NCBI GenBank assembly: GCA_016717335.1
Contig: JADKFS010000001.1
Coordinates: 2,666,001 to 2,730,000, forward strand
From: Candidatus Ribeiella danica
GTDB lineage: Bacteria > Chloroflexota > Chloroflexia > Chloroflexales > Roseiflexaceae
Direction: 5' to 3'
DNA length: 64,000 nt
In this document: positions 53,517-61,891 of the stretch, piece after piece
Layout: every line of letters begins with the position of its first letter
How positions within the stretch are numbered: position 1 is the first letter of the stretch
The notes under the pieces: generated by a model
The model's input: only the letters and a program-made list of their open reading frames with translations
What the model was told of the DNA's origin: nothing
Databases searched by the model: none
Made by a program: the position numbers and the translations under genes

Positions 53517-54365
53517 ATGACGCAGCGTGAGTCGATCGTGTTCGCGGAGAGCGAGGATGGGCTGGCGCTGACCGGGCTGCTGATCGCGCCGGCGGCGCCG
53601 CAGACCGACCTGGGCATCGTCTGGGTGCATGGCAACACCGCCTCGTTTGCCGACGCGCCCTACGTGCGTATCGGCCGCGAGGTGGCGGCTCGCGGCCTGC
53701 CCTTCCTGAGCGCCGACACGCGCGGCCACCATATCAGCGCCGCGCTTTTCCACGCCGACGGGCGCGAGGTCGCGGGCGGGTGCGCCTGGGAGCGGCTGGA
53801 GGAGGCGCCGCGCGACCTGGCGCCATGGGTCGCCGAGCTGGCCCGCCGCGGCGTGCGCCGGGTGGTCGTGGCCGGCCACAGCCAGGGCGCGGCGAAGGTG
53901 GTCGCCTACGCCGCCGAGCGGGCAGATCCGATCGTCGCCGGCATCGTGCTGGCCTCGCCCAGCCTGCGCGGCCACTGGCCGGCTGAGCAGGCCGCCGAGG
54001 CCGCGCGGCTGGTGGCGGCAGGCGCGCCGGACACTCTGCTGCCGCCGATCGAGGGCGCGCCGTGGTACCGGCTCAGCGCTGGCAACCTGGTCAGCCGCGA
54101 GCGCATGCTCGCGCGCACCTATGTCGCGGCCGACGGCGCGCCGCTGATCGGCCGGGTCGCATGCCCGATCCTGGCCTTCTTCGGCACGGGCGGCGACGTG
54201 GGCGGCGCGGGCGACCTGGCGACGATCCGCGCCAACGCCCGCGCGACGCCACGCCTCGACACCCTGCTCATCCCCGGCGCCGACCACGTCTACACCGGCG
54301 TTGAGGCGGCGACGGCCGCGCAGATCGCCGCCTGGGTGCGCGACTCGCTCTCCGGCGGCGCGTGA
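53517..54365 (+). CDS. Alpha/beta hydrolase
   Basis: Protein of about 282 residues. GIVWVHGNTAS gives the oxyanion strand, AGHSQGAAKVV the nucleophile Ser elbow, and GADHVYTGVE the catalytic His; the acid is probably in the FFGTGGDVGG loop. No signal peptide. Substrate cannot be assigned. Start is 53511 or 53517; the second has ACGAGG at a better spacing. Confidence 0.85.
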   Translation: MTQRESIVFAESEDGLALTGLLIAPAAPQTDLGIVWVHGNTASFADAPYVRIGREVAARGLPFLSADTRGHHISAALFHADGREVAGGCAWERLEEAPRDLAPWVAELARRGVRRVVVAGHSQGAAKVVAYAAERADPIVAGIVLASPSLRGHWPAEQAAEAARLVAAGAPDTLLPPIEGAPWYRLSAGNLVSRERMLARTYVAADGAPLIGRVACPILAFFGTGGDVGGAGDLATIRANARATPRLDTLLIPGADHVYTGVEAATAAQIAAWVRDSLSGGA

Positions 54366-54415
54366 CGCTACCGGGCGGCGCCGCGAGGGCACACTGCTAA
54401 GACGATGGCCGTCCC

Positions 54416-54796
54416 CTATCTACCCTGCTGCCGGCTCTGACTGCAATACTGCTCCACGAGCTGGACAAGCGCCTCGAAATCGATCGGCTTGGGCAGATAC
54501 GCCTGGGCGACCAGCGTTGACGCCTGAGCCTGGATGTTTTCTGCTGCCGACATCACCACCACGGGAATATCGGCAAGCGGCGGGGCGTCCAGCTGCGCCT
54601 GCCGAAATGTCGCGCCGTCCATAACCGGCATCATCAGATCCAAGAGAATGAGCTCGGGGAATGGTTTGTGTTGCTCAAGATACGCCAGCGCCTCCATGCC
54701 GTTGTGTGCCGCGACAACCGCATAGCCCTTGTGCGTAAGAAACAGACTGACCAGCTCACGGATACCCGCATCGTCGTCAACTATCAGGATCGTCAT
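54416..54796 (-). CDS. Single-domain response regulator
   Basis: CheY-like receiver of 126 residues: acidic pocket DDD at 7-9, phosphorylation Asp in LILLDLMMPVMDG (about 53), Ser in VVMSAAE and Lys in YLPKPID (about 103). There is no output domain, so it works by protein-protein contact. No histidine kinase is nearby. The ORF extends upstream without homology, so ATG 54796 is used. Confidence 0.9.
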   Translation of the reverse strand: MTILIVDDDAGIRELVSLFLTHKGYAVVAAHNGMEALAYLEQHKPFPELILLDLMMPVMDGATFRQAQLDAPPLADIPVVVMSAAENIQAQASTLVAQAYLPKPIDFEALVQLVEQYCSQSRQQGR

Positions 54797-55075
54797 GGTT
54801 GCGCTCCAAGATCGTATGTTGGTAGGTGCTGTGGCCCAGGCAGATGATGCCCCGCCTATGCTGAGGTAAACGCTTCGGCCCAATCGTGCGATACGGCGCC
54901 GCGTCGTAGTGGAGCTGACAATTTTGACAGGTGATGCCGGGCGATACGATCTTGCGGTTATCAGCGGGATATTTCTTTGCAGAACGTACATCGACGCGAC
55001 GGCAATTTGCGTATTCTAAGAGAGCGCGGTAGGATAGCGCCAGGAATAAAACTTGTGCCAAAGGAGGGACAAGCC
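54797..55075. other. Divergent spacer
   Basis: About 280 bp. A TTGACA at 54924-54929 followed after 15 bases by TACGAT could drive the AT-hook gene, with weak spacing. Nothing else is supported. Confidence 0.35.
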
Positions 55076-55444
55076 ATGCCAATGGTACGCAAGCTCGCTC
55101 AAGAGGAAGTCCAAACCATCGAAAACAAGGGCAAAGGCCAGCGAAAACTCACGGAAGAGCTGTACGATCGCTACCTCGCGGAGTACGGCGTTGGCGACTG
55201 GGGCGAAGCGATCCTTAACACCGGCGAGAACCGGCTGACGGTGCGGAATCGCTTCAAAGCTGCCGCCAAGCGCCGTGGGGTGGGCCTTGAGTTTCGGCGC
55301 ACATCGGAACAGCTCCTGCGCTTCAAAATCGTGGCGGAGAATGGCCACGCCACAGCAGCCAGCGCGCCGGTGAGGGTCCCCGCCGAGCCAGAGCCGGCTC
55401 CGGCGCCAAAGAAGCGCGGCGGGCGGCCGAAGAAAGCCGTGTAG
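55076..55444 (+). CDS. Small basic protein with AT-hook-like tail
   Basis: Protein of 122 residues. The middle part (about 10-85) is charged and helical with YDRYLAEYGVGDWGEAIL and RLTVRNRFKAAAKRRG, of unknown family; the tail is Pro/Ala-rich and ends KKRGGRPKKAV, an AT-hook-like GRP core flanked by Lys/Arg. This suggests binding in the minor groove of AT-rich DNA, as in small nucleoid proteins. AAGGAGGG before ATG is strong. A 7-bp stem hairpin at 55472 ends the unit. Confidence 0.7.
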   Translation: MPMVRKLAQEEVQTIENKGKGQRKLTEELYDRYLAEYGVGDWGEAILNTGENRLTVRNRFKAAAKRRGVGLEFRRTSEQLLRFKIVAENGHATAASAPVRVPAEPEPAPAPKKRGGRPKKAV

Positions 55445-55471
55445 CGCAATTATTCGCTCAACCGAGCGCTA

Positions 55472-55493
55472 AGCCGCCTCACTTGGGGCGGCT
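55472..55493 (+). terminator. Hairpin after the AT-hook gene
   Basis: AGCCGCC and GGCGGCT pair around TCACTTGG, with GCTATTGTTT after it. Confidence 0.5.
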
Positions 55494-55581
55494 GCTATTG
55501 TTTAGACACGGCGCGTGATACCGTTTGTGCGCGGGTCGCCCAGCGCGGGCGGCGTGGCGCAGCTCTGAGCGAGGATGTGCG

Positions 55582-55734
55582 ATGACCAAACGACCCTCGA
55601 TCGGCGATTTCTTGACGAATCTCGATCAGCCAATGCCGCTGCCCGAGAAGCTGGCCAAGCTCACCCGGAACCTCTGGCGTCGAGTTGTGCTGCGGCAGAA
55701 CTGCTGCGGCCACGACGGCGAGCCAGGCTGCTGA
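55582..55734 (+). CDS. 50-residue Cys-rich small protein, CCGHDGEPGC end
   Basis: Small protein, below usual annotation cut-offs: MTKRPSIGDFLTNLDQPMP, LPEKLAKLTRNLWRRVVLRQ and then CCGHDGEPGC. GAGCGAGG lies before the ATG. A similar small protein with a CCGxxGxPGC end occurs in Chloroflexi as far as I recall. Three Cys and one His in the last ten residues could bind a metal. Function unknown. Confidence 0.6.
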   Translation: MTKRPSIGDFLTNLDQPMPLPEKLAKLTRNLWRRVVLRQNCCGHDGEPGC

Positions 55735-55905
55735 CGGCACGACCATCCGTCCGGTTCGGACGACCAACCCCATACCGATCATCACCACCATTGAGACAAG
55801 GTTCTTGCGAACCTTACACTCGACGAGACGGAGGCGTTCACGGTCTCGCGGGCGATCGATCGCCCGGCCAACGAGAGCGCGGAGTTGAGCGCGCTGCACA
55901 AATAG
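55735..55905. other. Spacer with coding-like remnant
   Basis: A frame without start codon, open from about 55795 to a stop at 55903-55905, reads LDETEAFTVSRAIDRPANES and looks coding, but nothing upstream starts it. It may be a gene remnant or chance. Confidence 0.3.
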
Positions 55906-55987
55906 CTAAAGGGGAGGGGTTTTGGGGAGGGCGAAGCGCTCCCCAAAACCCCTTTAATATTTTAGATTTCAGCGCAGCGCATCATAG
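55906..55987 (+). repeat. Intergenic repeat A, copy 2
   Basis: AGGGGAGGGGTTTTGGGGAG forms a long stem with CTCCCCAAAACCCCTTT around GGCGAAGCG, followed by ATTTCAGCGCAGCGC. Same layout as 15746. Confidence 0.65.
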
Positions 55988-56103
55988 TAACCTGGATGGG
56001 GTGGCGAAACCATTCTCTGGGTGGATACTGGATGGGTATGCAGCCTGTATGATCGACCTCATGCGCCATGCCTGAGCGGTGCGCAATGCTGCATGAGGAA
56101 TAG

Positions 56104-56688
56104 ATGCTTGATACAACGACGGCCTTCGCGACCTTTCCGGTGCTGACGACCACGCGGCTCGTCCTGCGCGCGCCGGCGCCAGCCGACGCGCCGGAGATCT
56201 TTCGTATCATGGGCGACCCGCAGGTCACGCGCTACTTTGGCAGCCATCCCATGGCCTCGCTTCAGGAGGCGGTCGAGCGCGTTGAGGGGATTCAGCAAGC
56301 CTTCCAGGAGCAGTCCGGCATACGCTGGGCGATTACGCTGCGGGGCAGCGGGCAGTTTCTGGGGAGCTGCGGCTTTTGGCGGCTGGTCAAACCGCACGAT
56401 CGGGCCGAGATCGGGTACGAGCTCGCGCCGGAATGGTGGGGGCAGGGGCTGATGGTCGAAGCAATCGCCGCCGTGTTGCCCTTTGGGTTTGCAACGCTGG
56501 GGCTCCACAGCGTGGAGGCCCAGATCCATCCGGCGAATACGGGGTCGCGCCGGGTGCTGGAAAAGCTGGGCTTCGCGCAGGAGGGCTATTTGCGCGAGAA
56601 TTTCTACGATCCGGTGGAGGCCCAGTTTACCGATACGGCAGTGTTTTCCTTGTTGAAGGCGACATGGGCGAGTCGGGCGGGCGCGTAG
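56104..56688 (+). CDS. GNAT acetyltransferase, RimJ/RimL type
   Basis: Protein of 194 residues. It has TTRLVLRAPAPADAPEIF at the start, the ARxGYEL-like HDRAEIGYELAPEWWGQGLM acetyl-CoA region and AQIHPANTGSRRVLEKLGF at the end, all characteristic of RimJ/RimL-like N-acetyltransferases of ribosomal proteins or small amines. The acceptor is unknown. It is not obviously in an operon. Confidence 0.9.
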   Translation: MLDTTTAFATFPVLTTTRLVLRAPAPADAPEIFRIMGDPQVTRYFGSHPMASLQEAVERVEGIQQAFQEQSGIRWAITLRGSGQFLGSCGFWRLVKPHDRAEIGYELAPEWWGQGLMVEAIAAVLPFGFATLGLHSVEAQIHPANTGSRRVLEKLGFAQEGYLRENFYDPVEAQFTDTAVFSLLKATWASRAGA

Positions 56689-56734
56689 GCGCGGCGCTGG
56701 CGCAGCACAGGCACAGGCCGCGCGGGGCTGCCGA

Positions 56735-57751
56735 TTAGCTTCTCAACGTCGGGTCTGCCGCATAGGCTCTTGCTATCGTGTCGCCGGGCTGAAAATTTGA
56801 GATGAGATAGCGTAGCGATTGCTCGCGATCCTCAGCACCCCCCGCGGCCATGAAGATTTGCTCGCAGTAGACCGCAATGTCTTGGATGATCCGTTCATAG
56901 CGATAGTACGCCAATGCGATCGGGTCGATCTGCGTTTGGCCGTACCCTTCGTAGAACAAGCGCTCCTCTTCTTGTGGGGTATAGCCGATAAATCCCTGCC
57001 CGCCGCCGACGAACATCAAATCACGCTCTTTGGGGGCGAAGATCGGATTATCCCAGTCGACGATGTAGAAATGGTCGTTGCTGTCTATCAGAACATTGCC
57101 GGCATGAGCATCCGAATGACACACCGTAAACTCGGGGGCATGGGCCTGGAGCGCCAGAGCGAACCGCTCAGCGCGCTCAACCAGCTCGATTATCTCAGGA
57201 CGTTTCAGCTTCAGAAATGCGGCTAAGCGTATGGCGATATGGTCATCGAAAGTGCTATCATCAAGGCACAGCAGAAATCTCCTGACCTGATTGCGCCCGT
57301 GGGCATCATACGTCTCATGCTGGATAGCGCGCGCCAGCGCCGGCGGCACAAACGCCGTGTGGAGTTGTTTGAGCGCCGTGCCAAAAGCGCGCCAGTGGCG
57401 ATCCGACAGGGCCACCCTATAGCCATTCCGGCCCTCAACGAACGGGTACAGAATGACCGTGAAGGCGTGCAGTCTTGCCCAGAGCTGCCCCGTTTTCGCC
57501 GCTAGCGGCGCGATCATTTGCTCGACGCCCTGATCGCTGAGCAATTTGGGTAAGGCGACGGATGTTTCGTCAAAGATGCCGCGTCGTAGCTTCACAAAGT
57601 ATGGCGTCTGATCATCTGCTACGGCGCGGTAGACCGCTGTGTTGAAATCGGCTCCGAGCGGAAGAAACATGACCTGGACGACAGGTAAGCCATAGCTATA
57701 CTGCAAACAGGCGATCAGCTCTTTATCTTCAAGATCCGGTTTTTCAAGCAT
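56735..57751 (-). CDS. APH-family phosphotransferase, spectinomycin-kinase-like
   Basis: Protein of 338 residues with the aminoglycoside/choline kinase fold. N-lobe: YFVKLRRG (Lys binding ATP). Catalytic loop: FTVCHSDAHAGNVLID (H-x-D-x4-N), metal-binding: YIVDWDNPIFAPKERDLMFVGG. This closing motif is like the spectinomycin phosphotransferase APH(9) branch, but many relatives phosphorylate other substrates, so resistance is only a possibility. The start overlaps no neighbour and the gene precedes the tandem-duplicated region. Confidence 0.85.
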   Translation of the reverse strand: MLEKPDLEDKELIACLQYSYGLPVVQVMFLPLGADFNTAVYRAVADDQTPYFVKLRRGIFDETSVALPKLLSDQGVEQMIAPLAAKTGQLWARLHAFTVILYPFVEGRNGYRVALSDRHWRAFGTALKQLHTAFVPPALARAIQHETYDAHGRNQVRRFLLCLDDSTFDDHIAIRLAAFLKLKRPEIIELVERAERFALALQAHAPEFTVCHSDAHAGNVLIDSNDHFYIVDWDNPIFAPKERDLMFVGGGQGFIGYTPQEEERLFYEGYGQTQIDPIALAYYRYERIIQDIAVYCEQIFMAAGGAEDREQSLRYLISNFQPGDTIARAYAADPTLRS

Positions 57752-57769
57752 CGGGCTGCCTGTTCTCTA

Positions 57770-57850
57770 CTATAGCGCGCTGCGCTGAAATCTAGCGTTT
57801 TGGTAGGGTTTTGGGGAGGGCGAAGCCCTGCCCAAGCCCCTCCCCTTTAG
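57770..57850 (-). repeat. Intergenic repeat A, copy 3 (inverted)
   Basis: CTATAGCGCGCTGCGCTGAAAT comes first here, then the GGGTTTTGGGGAGGGCGAAGC hairpin, i.e. the reverse order of the other copies. The hairpin part belongs to the 101-bp tandem repeat. Confidence 0.6.
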
Positions 57851-58013
57851 CGATGCTGGTGCTATGGCTCAAGCAGCAGCTTCCCGGTCCCCTGCCGTGA
57901 CTCGAGCAGCTGTGGGGAGGGCGAAGCCCTGCCCAAGCCCCTCCCCTTTAGCGATGCTGGTGCTATGGCTCAAGCAGCAGCTTCCCGGTCCCCTGCCGTG
58001 ACTCGAGCAGCTG
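57812..58013. repeat. 101-bp perfect tandem duplication
   Basis: 57812-57912 and 57913-58013 are identical. The unit contains the hairpin half of repeat A plus the last 51 bp (16 codons and stop) of the quinone reductase gene, so a second orphan copy of the gene's end lies downstream of it. A perfect repeat of this length indicates a recent event or an assembly artefact. Confidence 0.9.
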
Positions 58014-58955
58014 ATGGACATGCGCCGCCTCCGCTAGTGGAAATCTTCCACTTATGTAGGGCGTGAGTATGCCGTCGGCGACCCATGTCAGGATATCGCG
58101 CGCCCGCCACAGCAGATCCTCGCGGCGTGCGGCGTAGTCGTTCAGCGTTGGCCACGTAAGAAAGAGCGAGCCCCGCTCCTCTGAGCCGGTTATGCCGGAG
58201 AGCCGATTGATGTCGAACGGCGGAACCGCGCCGCTGGAAAGGCCGTAGACGACCATATGACCTTGTGGGCGCAAGAGGCGCAAGCCCTTGTCGAAGGTAG
58301 CTTGACCGATCCCGTCATAGACGACGTGGACGCCCGCGCCCTGCGTGAGTCGTCTCGTCTCGGCCTCAAAGTCGGCTTGCGTGTAGAGAATAACGTCATC
58401 CGCACCCGCTTGATAGGCGACCTGTGCCTTTGCCTCGGATGACGTTGTGCCGATGACGCGTGCGCCGCGGCGTTTCGCCAATTGGACGAGGTAGAGCCCC
58501 ACCCCGCTCGCCGCGGCGTGAATGAGCACATTGTCGTGCTGTTGAATGGGATACACGCTTTCCGTCAGCGCGTGAGCCGTCATCCCTTGCATCAGCGTCG
58601 CCGCCGCTTGGTGGAAATCAACGGTATCGGGGATCGGCACGAGCCGTGCTTGCGGGACCAAGCTGTACTCGGCGTAGACCCCGCTCATATGCCCGGCAAA
58701 AGCCACCCGATCGCCAGCTGCAAACTCCGTGACATCTGGGCCGAGCGCGGCGACGACCCCGGCAGCTTCAACCCCAGGAATGAGAGGGAGGGCGATCGGG
58801 TAGGGTGTGCCGCGGCGATGCTGCGTATCGACAAAGTTGGCCCCAATAGCTTTGTGCTGTACGAGCACCAGCTCGCCGGTTGGCGTCGGAATAGGGATCT
58901 CCACCAGCTCCAGCACGTTGGGATCGCCATGTTGGCGCACAAGCATAGCGTGCAT
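57963..58955 (-). CDS. Quinone oxidoreductase-like NADPH reductase (zinc-free MDR)
   Basis: Protein of 330 residues of the medium-chain reductase family, quinone oxidoreductase branch. It has the GVEAAGVVAALG and FAAGDRVAF elements, the cofactor motif HAAASGVGLYLVQLAKRRGA and the VVYDGIG strand; the catalytic and structural zinc ligands of alcohol dehydrogenases are absent. It reduces quinones or enones with NADPH in the cytoplasm. The last 16 codons are part of a perfect 101-bp tandem duplication. GGGGGCGATCA precedes the ATG. Confidence 0.9.
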   Translation of the reverse strand: MHAMLVRQHGDPNVLELVEIPIPTPTGELVLVQHKAIGANFVDTQHRRGTPYPIALPLIPGVEAAGVVAALGPDVTEFAAGDRVAFAGHMSGVYAEYSLVPQARLVPIPDTVDFHQAAATLMQGMTAHALTESVYPIQQHDNVLIHAAASGVGLYLVQLAKRRGARVIGTTSSEAKAQVAYQAGADDVILYTQADFEAETRRLTQGAGVHVVYDGIGQATFDKGLRLLRPQGHMVVYGLSSGAVPPFDINRLSGITGSEERGSLFLTWPTLNDYAARREDLLWRARDILTWVADGILTPYISGRFPLAEAAHVHQLLESRQGTGKLLLEP

Positions 58956-59119
58956 TGATCGCCCCCTGATAAGCTTGCGAATGTGTGCTGAGAGTATAGC
59001 GCAGGCATATGTGTGAAGTAAAGCGTCAATAAGGCCGCCGAACGGCCAGCATTCAGCTGCCGTGGCGGGTGCCTCTTGCGCAATGGTATACTGGCCGTGT
59101 AGCGTAGAAGGAGATGATC

Positions 59120-59524
59120 ATGACAAGTCGAGCAACCGGGACATTTGACGTCACCCTGAAGCCCCTCGCGCTGGCAGATGAGGCCGCGGACGCGACGCTC
59201 GGCAGGCTGTCGATCGACAAGCAGTTCCACGGCGATCTCGAGGCGACCAGCAAGGGCGAGATGTTGAGCGCCGGCACGGGCGTCGAGGGCTCGGCCGGGT
59301 ACGTCGCGATCGAGCGGGTCGGCGGCACGCTGCATGGCCGCAGCGGCACCTTCGTGCTGCAGCACAGCGGCACCATGACGCGCGGCGCGCCGCAGCTGAC
59401 GATCACCGTCGTGCCGGACTCGGGCACCGGCCAGCTGGCTGGGCTGGCGGGCACGCTGGCGATCGCGATCGCCGACGGCAAGCATTCGTACGACTTCGAG
59501 TACTCGCTCGCCGACACGCCGTGA
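59120..59524 (+). CDS. DUF3224 family protein
   Basis: Protein of 134 residues (start 59120, AAGGAG at -12; the ATG at 59114 is too near). The pattern RATGTFDVTLKPL, then GRLSIDKQFHGDLEATSKGEMLSAGT, AGYVAIERVGGTLHGRSGTF and TGQLAGLAGTLAI is that of DUF3224, a beta-barrel family of unknown function related in fold to allene oxide cyclase. Cytoplasmic. Confidence 0.9.
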   Translation: MTSRATGTFDVTLKPLALADEAADATLGRLSIDKQFHGDLEATSKGEMLSAGTGVEGSAGYVAIERVGGTLHGRSGTFVLQHSGTMTRGAPQLTITVVPDSGTGQLAGLAGTLAIAIADGKHSYDFEYSLADTP

Positions 59525-59638
59525 GCATCCGAGCGACGGCTATGGAGTTCGGCATCTGAGCGCAGCATCGGGGAAGCCCCGATGCTGCGCTCATTTCACA
59601 GGCCGCACGACCCGCCGCGCCTCCGCATAGACTGGTTG

Positions 59639-59685
59639 CCCTCGCCCTCCTGCCCCCCGCTCCCTTATGGGAGCGGGGGGTATCT
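59639..59685 (-). repeat. Intergenic repeat B, fragment (3' part, inverted)
   Basis: CCCTCGCCCTCCTGCCCCCC followed by the CGCTCCC-TTAT-GGGAGCG stem equals the reverse complement of the last part of the copies at 44.2 and 52.8 kb. Confidence 0.55.
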
Positions 59686-59853
59686 TTCTGGCCCGCTTCC
59701 CTGCCGGCGGCGCGGGCAGGGGTGGGCTGATCCGGAGAATCACCGCGCCACGAACGAAAGGGGAATGGCTGCGGGAACGACCGGGGAATGGTCGGCGCGT
59801 ACACTGGCGCGGAAACACGACGGCCAGACAACATACGGAAGGAGCGAAACACG

Positions 59854-61252
59854 ATGCTGTCTCTTGAATATATCTCGGCCAAGCTCGACGCCGAGCGGAT
59901 CGCCGCCCTCGCGCGGCGGCTGCGCGGCGAGCTGATCCAGCCCGGCGACGCCGCCTATGACGAGGCTCGCAAGGTCTGGAACGGCATGATCGACCGCTAC
60001 CCGGCGCTGATCGCCCGCTGCGCCGGCCACGAGGATGTGGCCGCGGCGCTGCGGTTCGCCCGCGCGCACGATCTCCCGCTGGCGGTGCGCGGCGGCGGCC
60101 ACAACGTGGCCGGCCACGGCACCTGCGACGGCGGGCTGGTGATCGATCTCTCGCCCATGAATGCCGTCGAGGTCGATCCCGCCAGCCGCGTCGCGCGCGT
60201 CGGCGGCGGCGCCACCTGGGGCGAGGTCGACGCCGCGACCCAGGCGTATGGCCTGGCGACGCCGGGGGGCGTCTTCTCCGGCACGGGCATCGCCGGCCTG
60301 ACGCTGGGCGGGGGCTTCGGCTACCTGCGCAACAAGTACGGCCTGAGCTGCGACAACCTGATCGGCGCGGAGGTCGTGACCGCGTCCGGCGAATCCATCC
60401 GCGCCAGCGCGACCGAGAACGCCGATCTGCTGTGGGGGCTGCGCGGCGGCGGCGGCAACTTCGGCGTCGTCACGCAGTTCGAGTTCCAGCTGCACCCGGT
60501 CGGCCCTGATGTCATGTACGTCTTTGTGTTCCACGACGGCAGCGGCGAGAACATGGAGCGCGCCATCCGGTTCTATCGCGACTACTCGGCCAGCGCGCCC
60601 GATGAGGTCAGCACGATCCTGGCCTGCGGCGTGATCCCGCCCGACCCGCACGCCTTTCCCGAGGAGCTGCACGGGCGGCCAGTCGTCGCGCTGATCGGCC
60701 TGTATGCCGGGCCGGTCGAGGAGGGGCAGCGCATGCTCCAGCCGCTGCGCGACCTCGGCGAGCCGCTCATCGACGCCAGCGGGGTCATGCCGTACGTGAA
60801 TGCGCAGAAGGCGTTCGACCACGAGTTCCCAACCGGGCGGCGCTACTACTGGAAGTCGCTCAACCTGAACGAGCTGGACGAACCGGCGATCGCGCGCATC
60901 GCCGACCACGCCCGCCGGCAGCCCTCGCCCTTGAGCACCACCGATCTCTGGCATGTTGGCGGGGCCGTGAAACGGGCGAGCGCGGAGGCGAGCGCCTTCA
61001 ACGGGCGCCAGGCGGCGTTTCTGCTCAATGCCGAGGCCAACTGGGACGACCCCCGACGACGCGGCGAACATCAGCTGGGCGCGCGATTTCATCGCCGCCA
61101 TGGAGCCGTTCTCCGACGGCAGCCGCTACCTGAACTTCCCTGGCTTCCAGGAGGAGGGCGACGCGATGATGCGCGTGCGGGCTACCGCGACGCCGGGCCA
61201 GCCTCGGGCAGCAGGATGCGGCGGGCCAGCGCGCCGGCATACGCGCCGATGA
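59854..61252 (+). pseudogene. FAD-linked oxidase (BBE/PCMH type), frameshifted and 3'-truncated
   Basis: The first 390 residues from ATG 59854 are a normal FAD oxidase: PLAVRGGGHNVAGHGTCDGG with the flavin-binding His, the GVFSGTGIAGLTLGGGFGYL stretch and NFGVVTQFEF. At about 61047-61055, in a run of five C, the frame jumps; the next frame continues with DAANISWARDFIAAMEPFSD and YLNFPGFQEEGDAMM, which is the right family sequence. It then ends without the usual C-terminal YDPTNLF..NQNI part, running instead into the end of the reverse-strand gene at 61182. Two faults suggest a real pseudogene rather than one sequencing error. Confidence 0.75.
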
Positions 61253-61508
61253 AGGCAATCGCCAGCGCCAGCAGCGTGCCGTAGTTGCCGGCGAAGAGGA
61301 TGCCGGCCAGCGGGACCCACGCGCCGATCGCCAGCGCCCAGAGCCAGGCGTAGCCCGGCCGCACCGCGCCGAACCCGGCACACGCGAGCAGCAGCACGCC
61401 CACGGTGATCCCCGTATCGTCCCATGTCGGGCGGCTGTCGACCCAGGCGATCAGCAGGCCCACGCAGACTGCGCCGAGCAGCATACCGACCAGCACACTT
61501 CGTCGCAT
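61182..61508 (-). CDS. Small membrane protein, four helices
   Basis: Protein of 108 residues from the ATG at 61508 (AGGAGG upstream): helices at about 5-21, 33-50, 52-72 and 76-98, Gly/Ala-rich, tail RILLPEAGPASR. Not assigned to a family. Its 3' end overlaps the broken end of the FAD oxidase, which suggests that a deletion brought the two together. Confidence 0.65.
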   Translation of the reverse strand: MRRSVLVGMLLGAVCVGLLIAWVDSRPTWDDTGITVGVLLLACAGFGAVRPGYAWLWALAIGAWVPLAGILFAGNYGTLLALAIAFIGAYAGALARRILLPEAGPASR

Positions 61509-61847
61509 AGCGACCTCCTTGGCTCGTGAGACGCGGCGCCCGATTCGGCGGCGCCCACGCATGCTACGGCGGTGCGGGGCGAAGCGCAAGCACCCGGGTG
61601 CGGCTCACCGCCAAGTGGAGAACAGCGTTTGCGGATGGTCACGCGGCATCCGGATCAAGCGCTCAGCACAAGAAGGCATTCTTTTGGGGTCCAGGGGCGA
61701 AGCCCCGGCCGGGGGGCGGCGGGGGTGGCGGCCCACCCCCGCCCGCGCGTCGCGCAGGCGAGCTACCTTGAGGTGGCGGCCTCACCCCGGCCGGCGGGGG
61801 CACGCGGGCGCGCAGCCCCCGGCAGACAGACCAAACCTTGCACCTCA
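61509..61847. other. GC-rich intergenic region with hairpins
   Basis: About 340 bp. Contains GGGGGTGGCGGCCCACCCCC and GGGGCGAAGCCCC hairpins and a stretch loosely matching 32872-32930. Nothing coding is supported. Confidence 0.45.
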
Positions 61848-61856
61848 TGCTATACT
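61848..61856 (+). promoter_or_regulatory. Extended -10 promoter of the TldD-type pair
   Basis: TGCTATACT (TG, one base, TATACT), 36 bp before the start codon; the -35 is poor, as is common with extended -10 elements. Confidence 0.4.
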
Positions 61857-61891
61857 AAACGCCAGAGCCGCAGCATCCCAAGGAGCAGCCT

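Noticed and set aside
44041..55816. Shared 15-mer GTTCTTGCGAACCTT at 44041 and 55802, palindromic core
   Set aside because: Shared 15-mers are expected by chance in a window of this size and the contexts differ (start of a regulator gene, downstream of a small gene).
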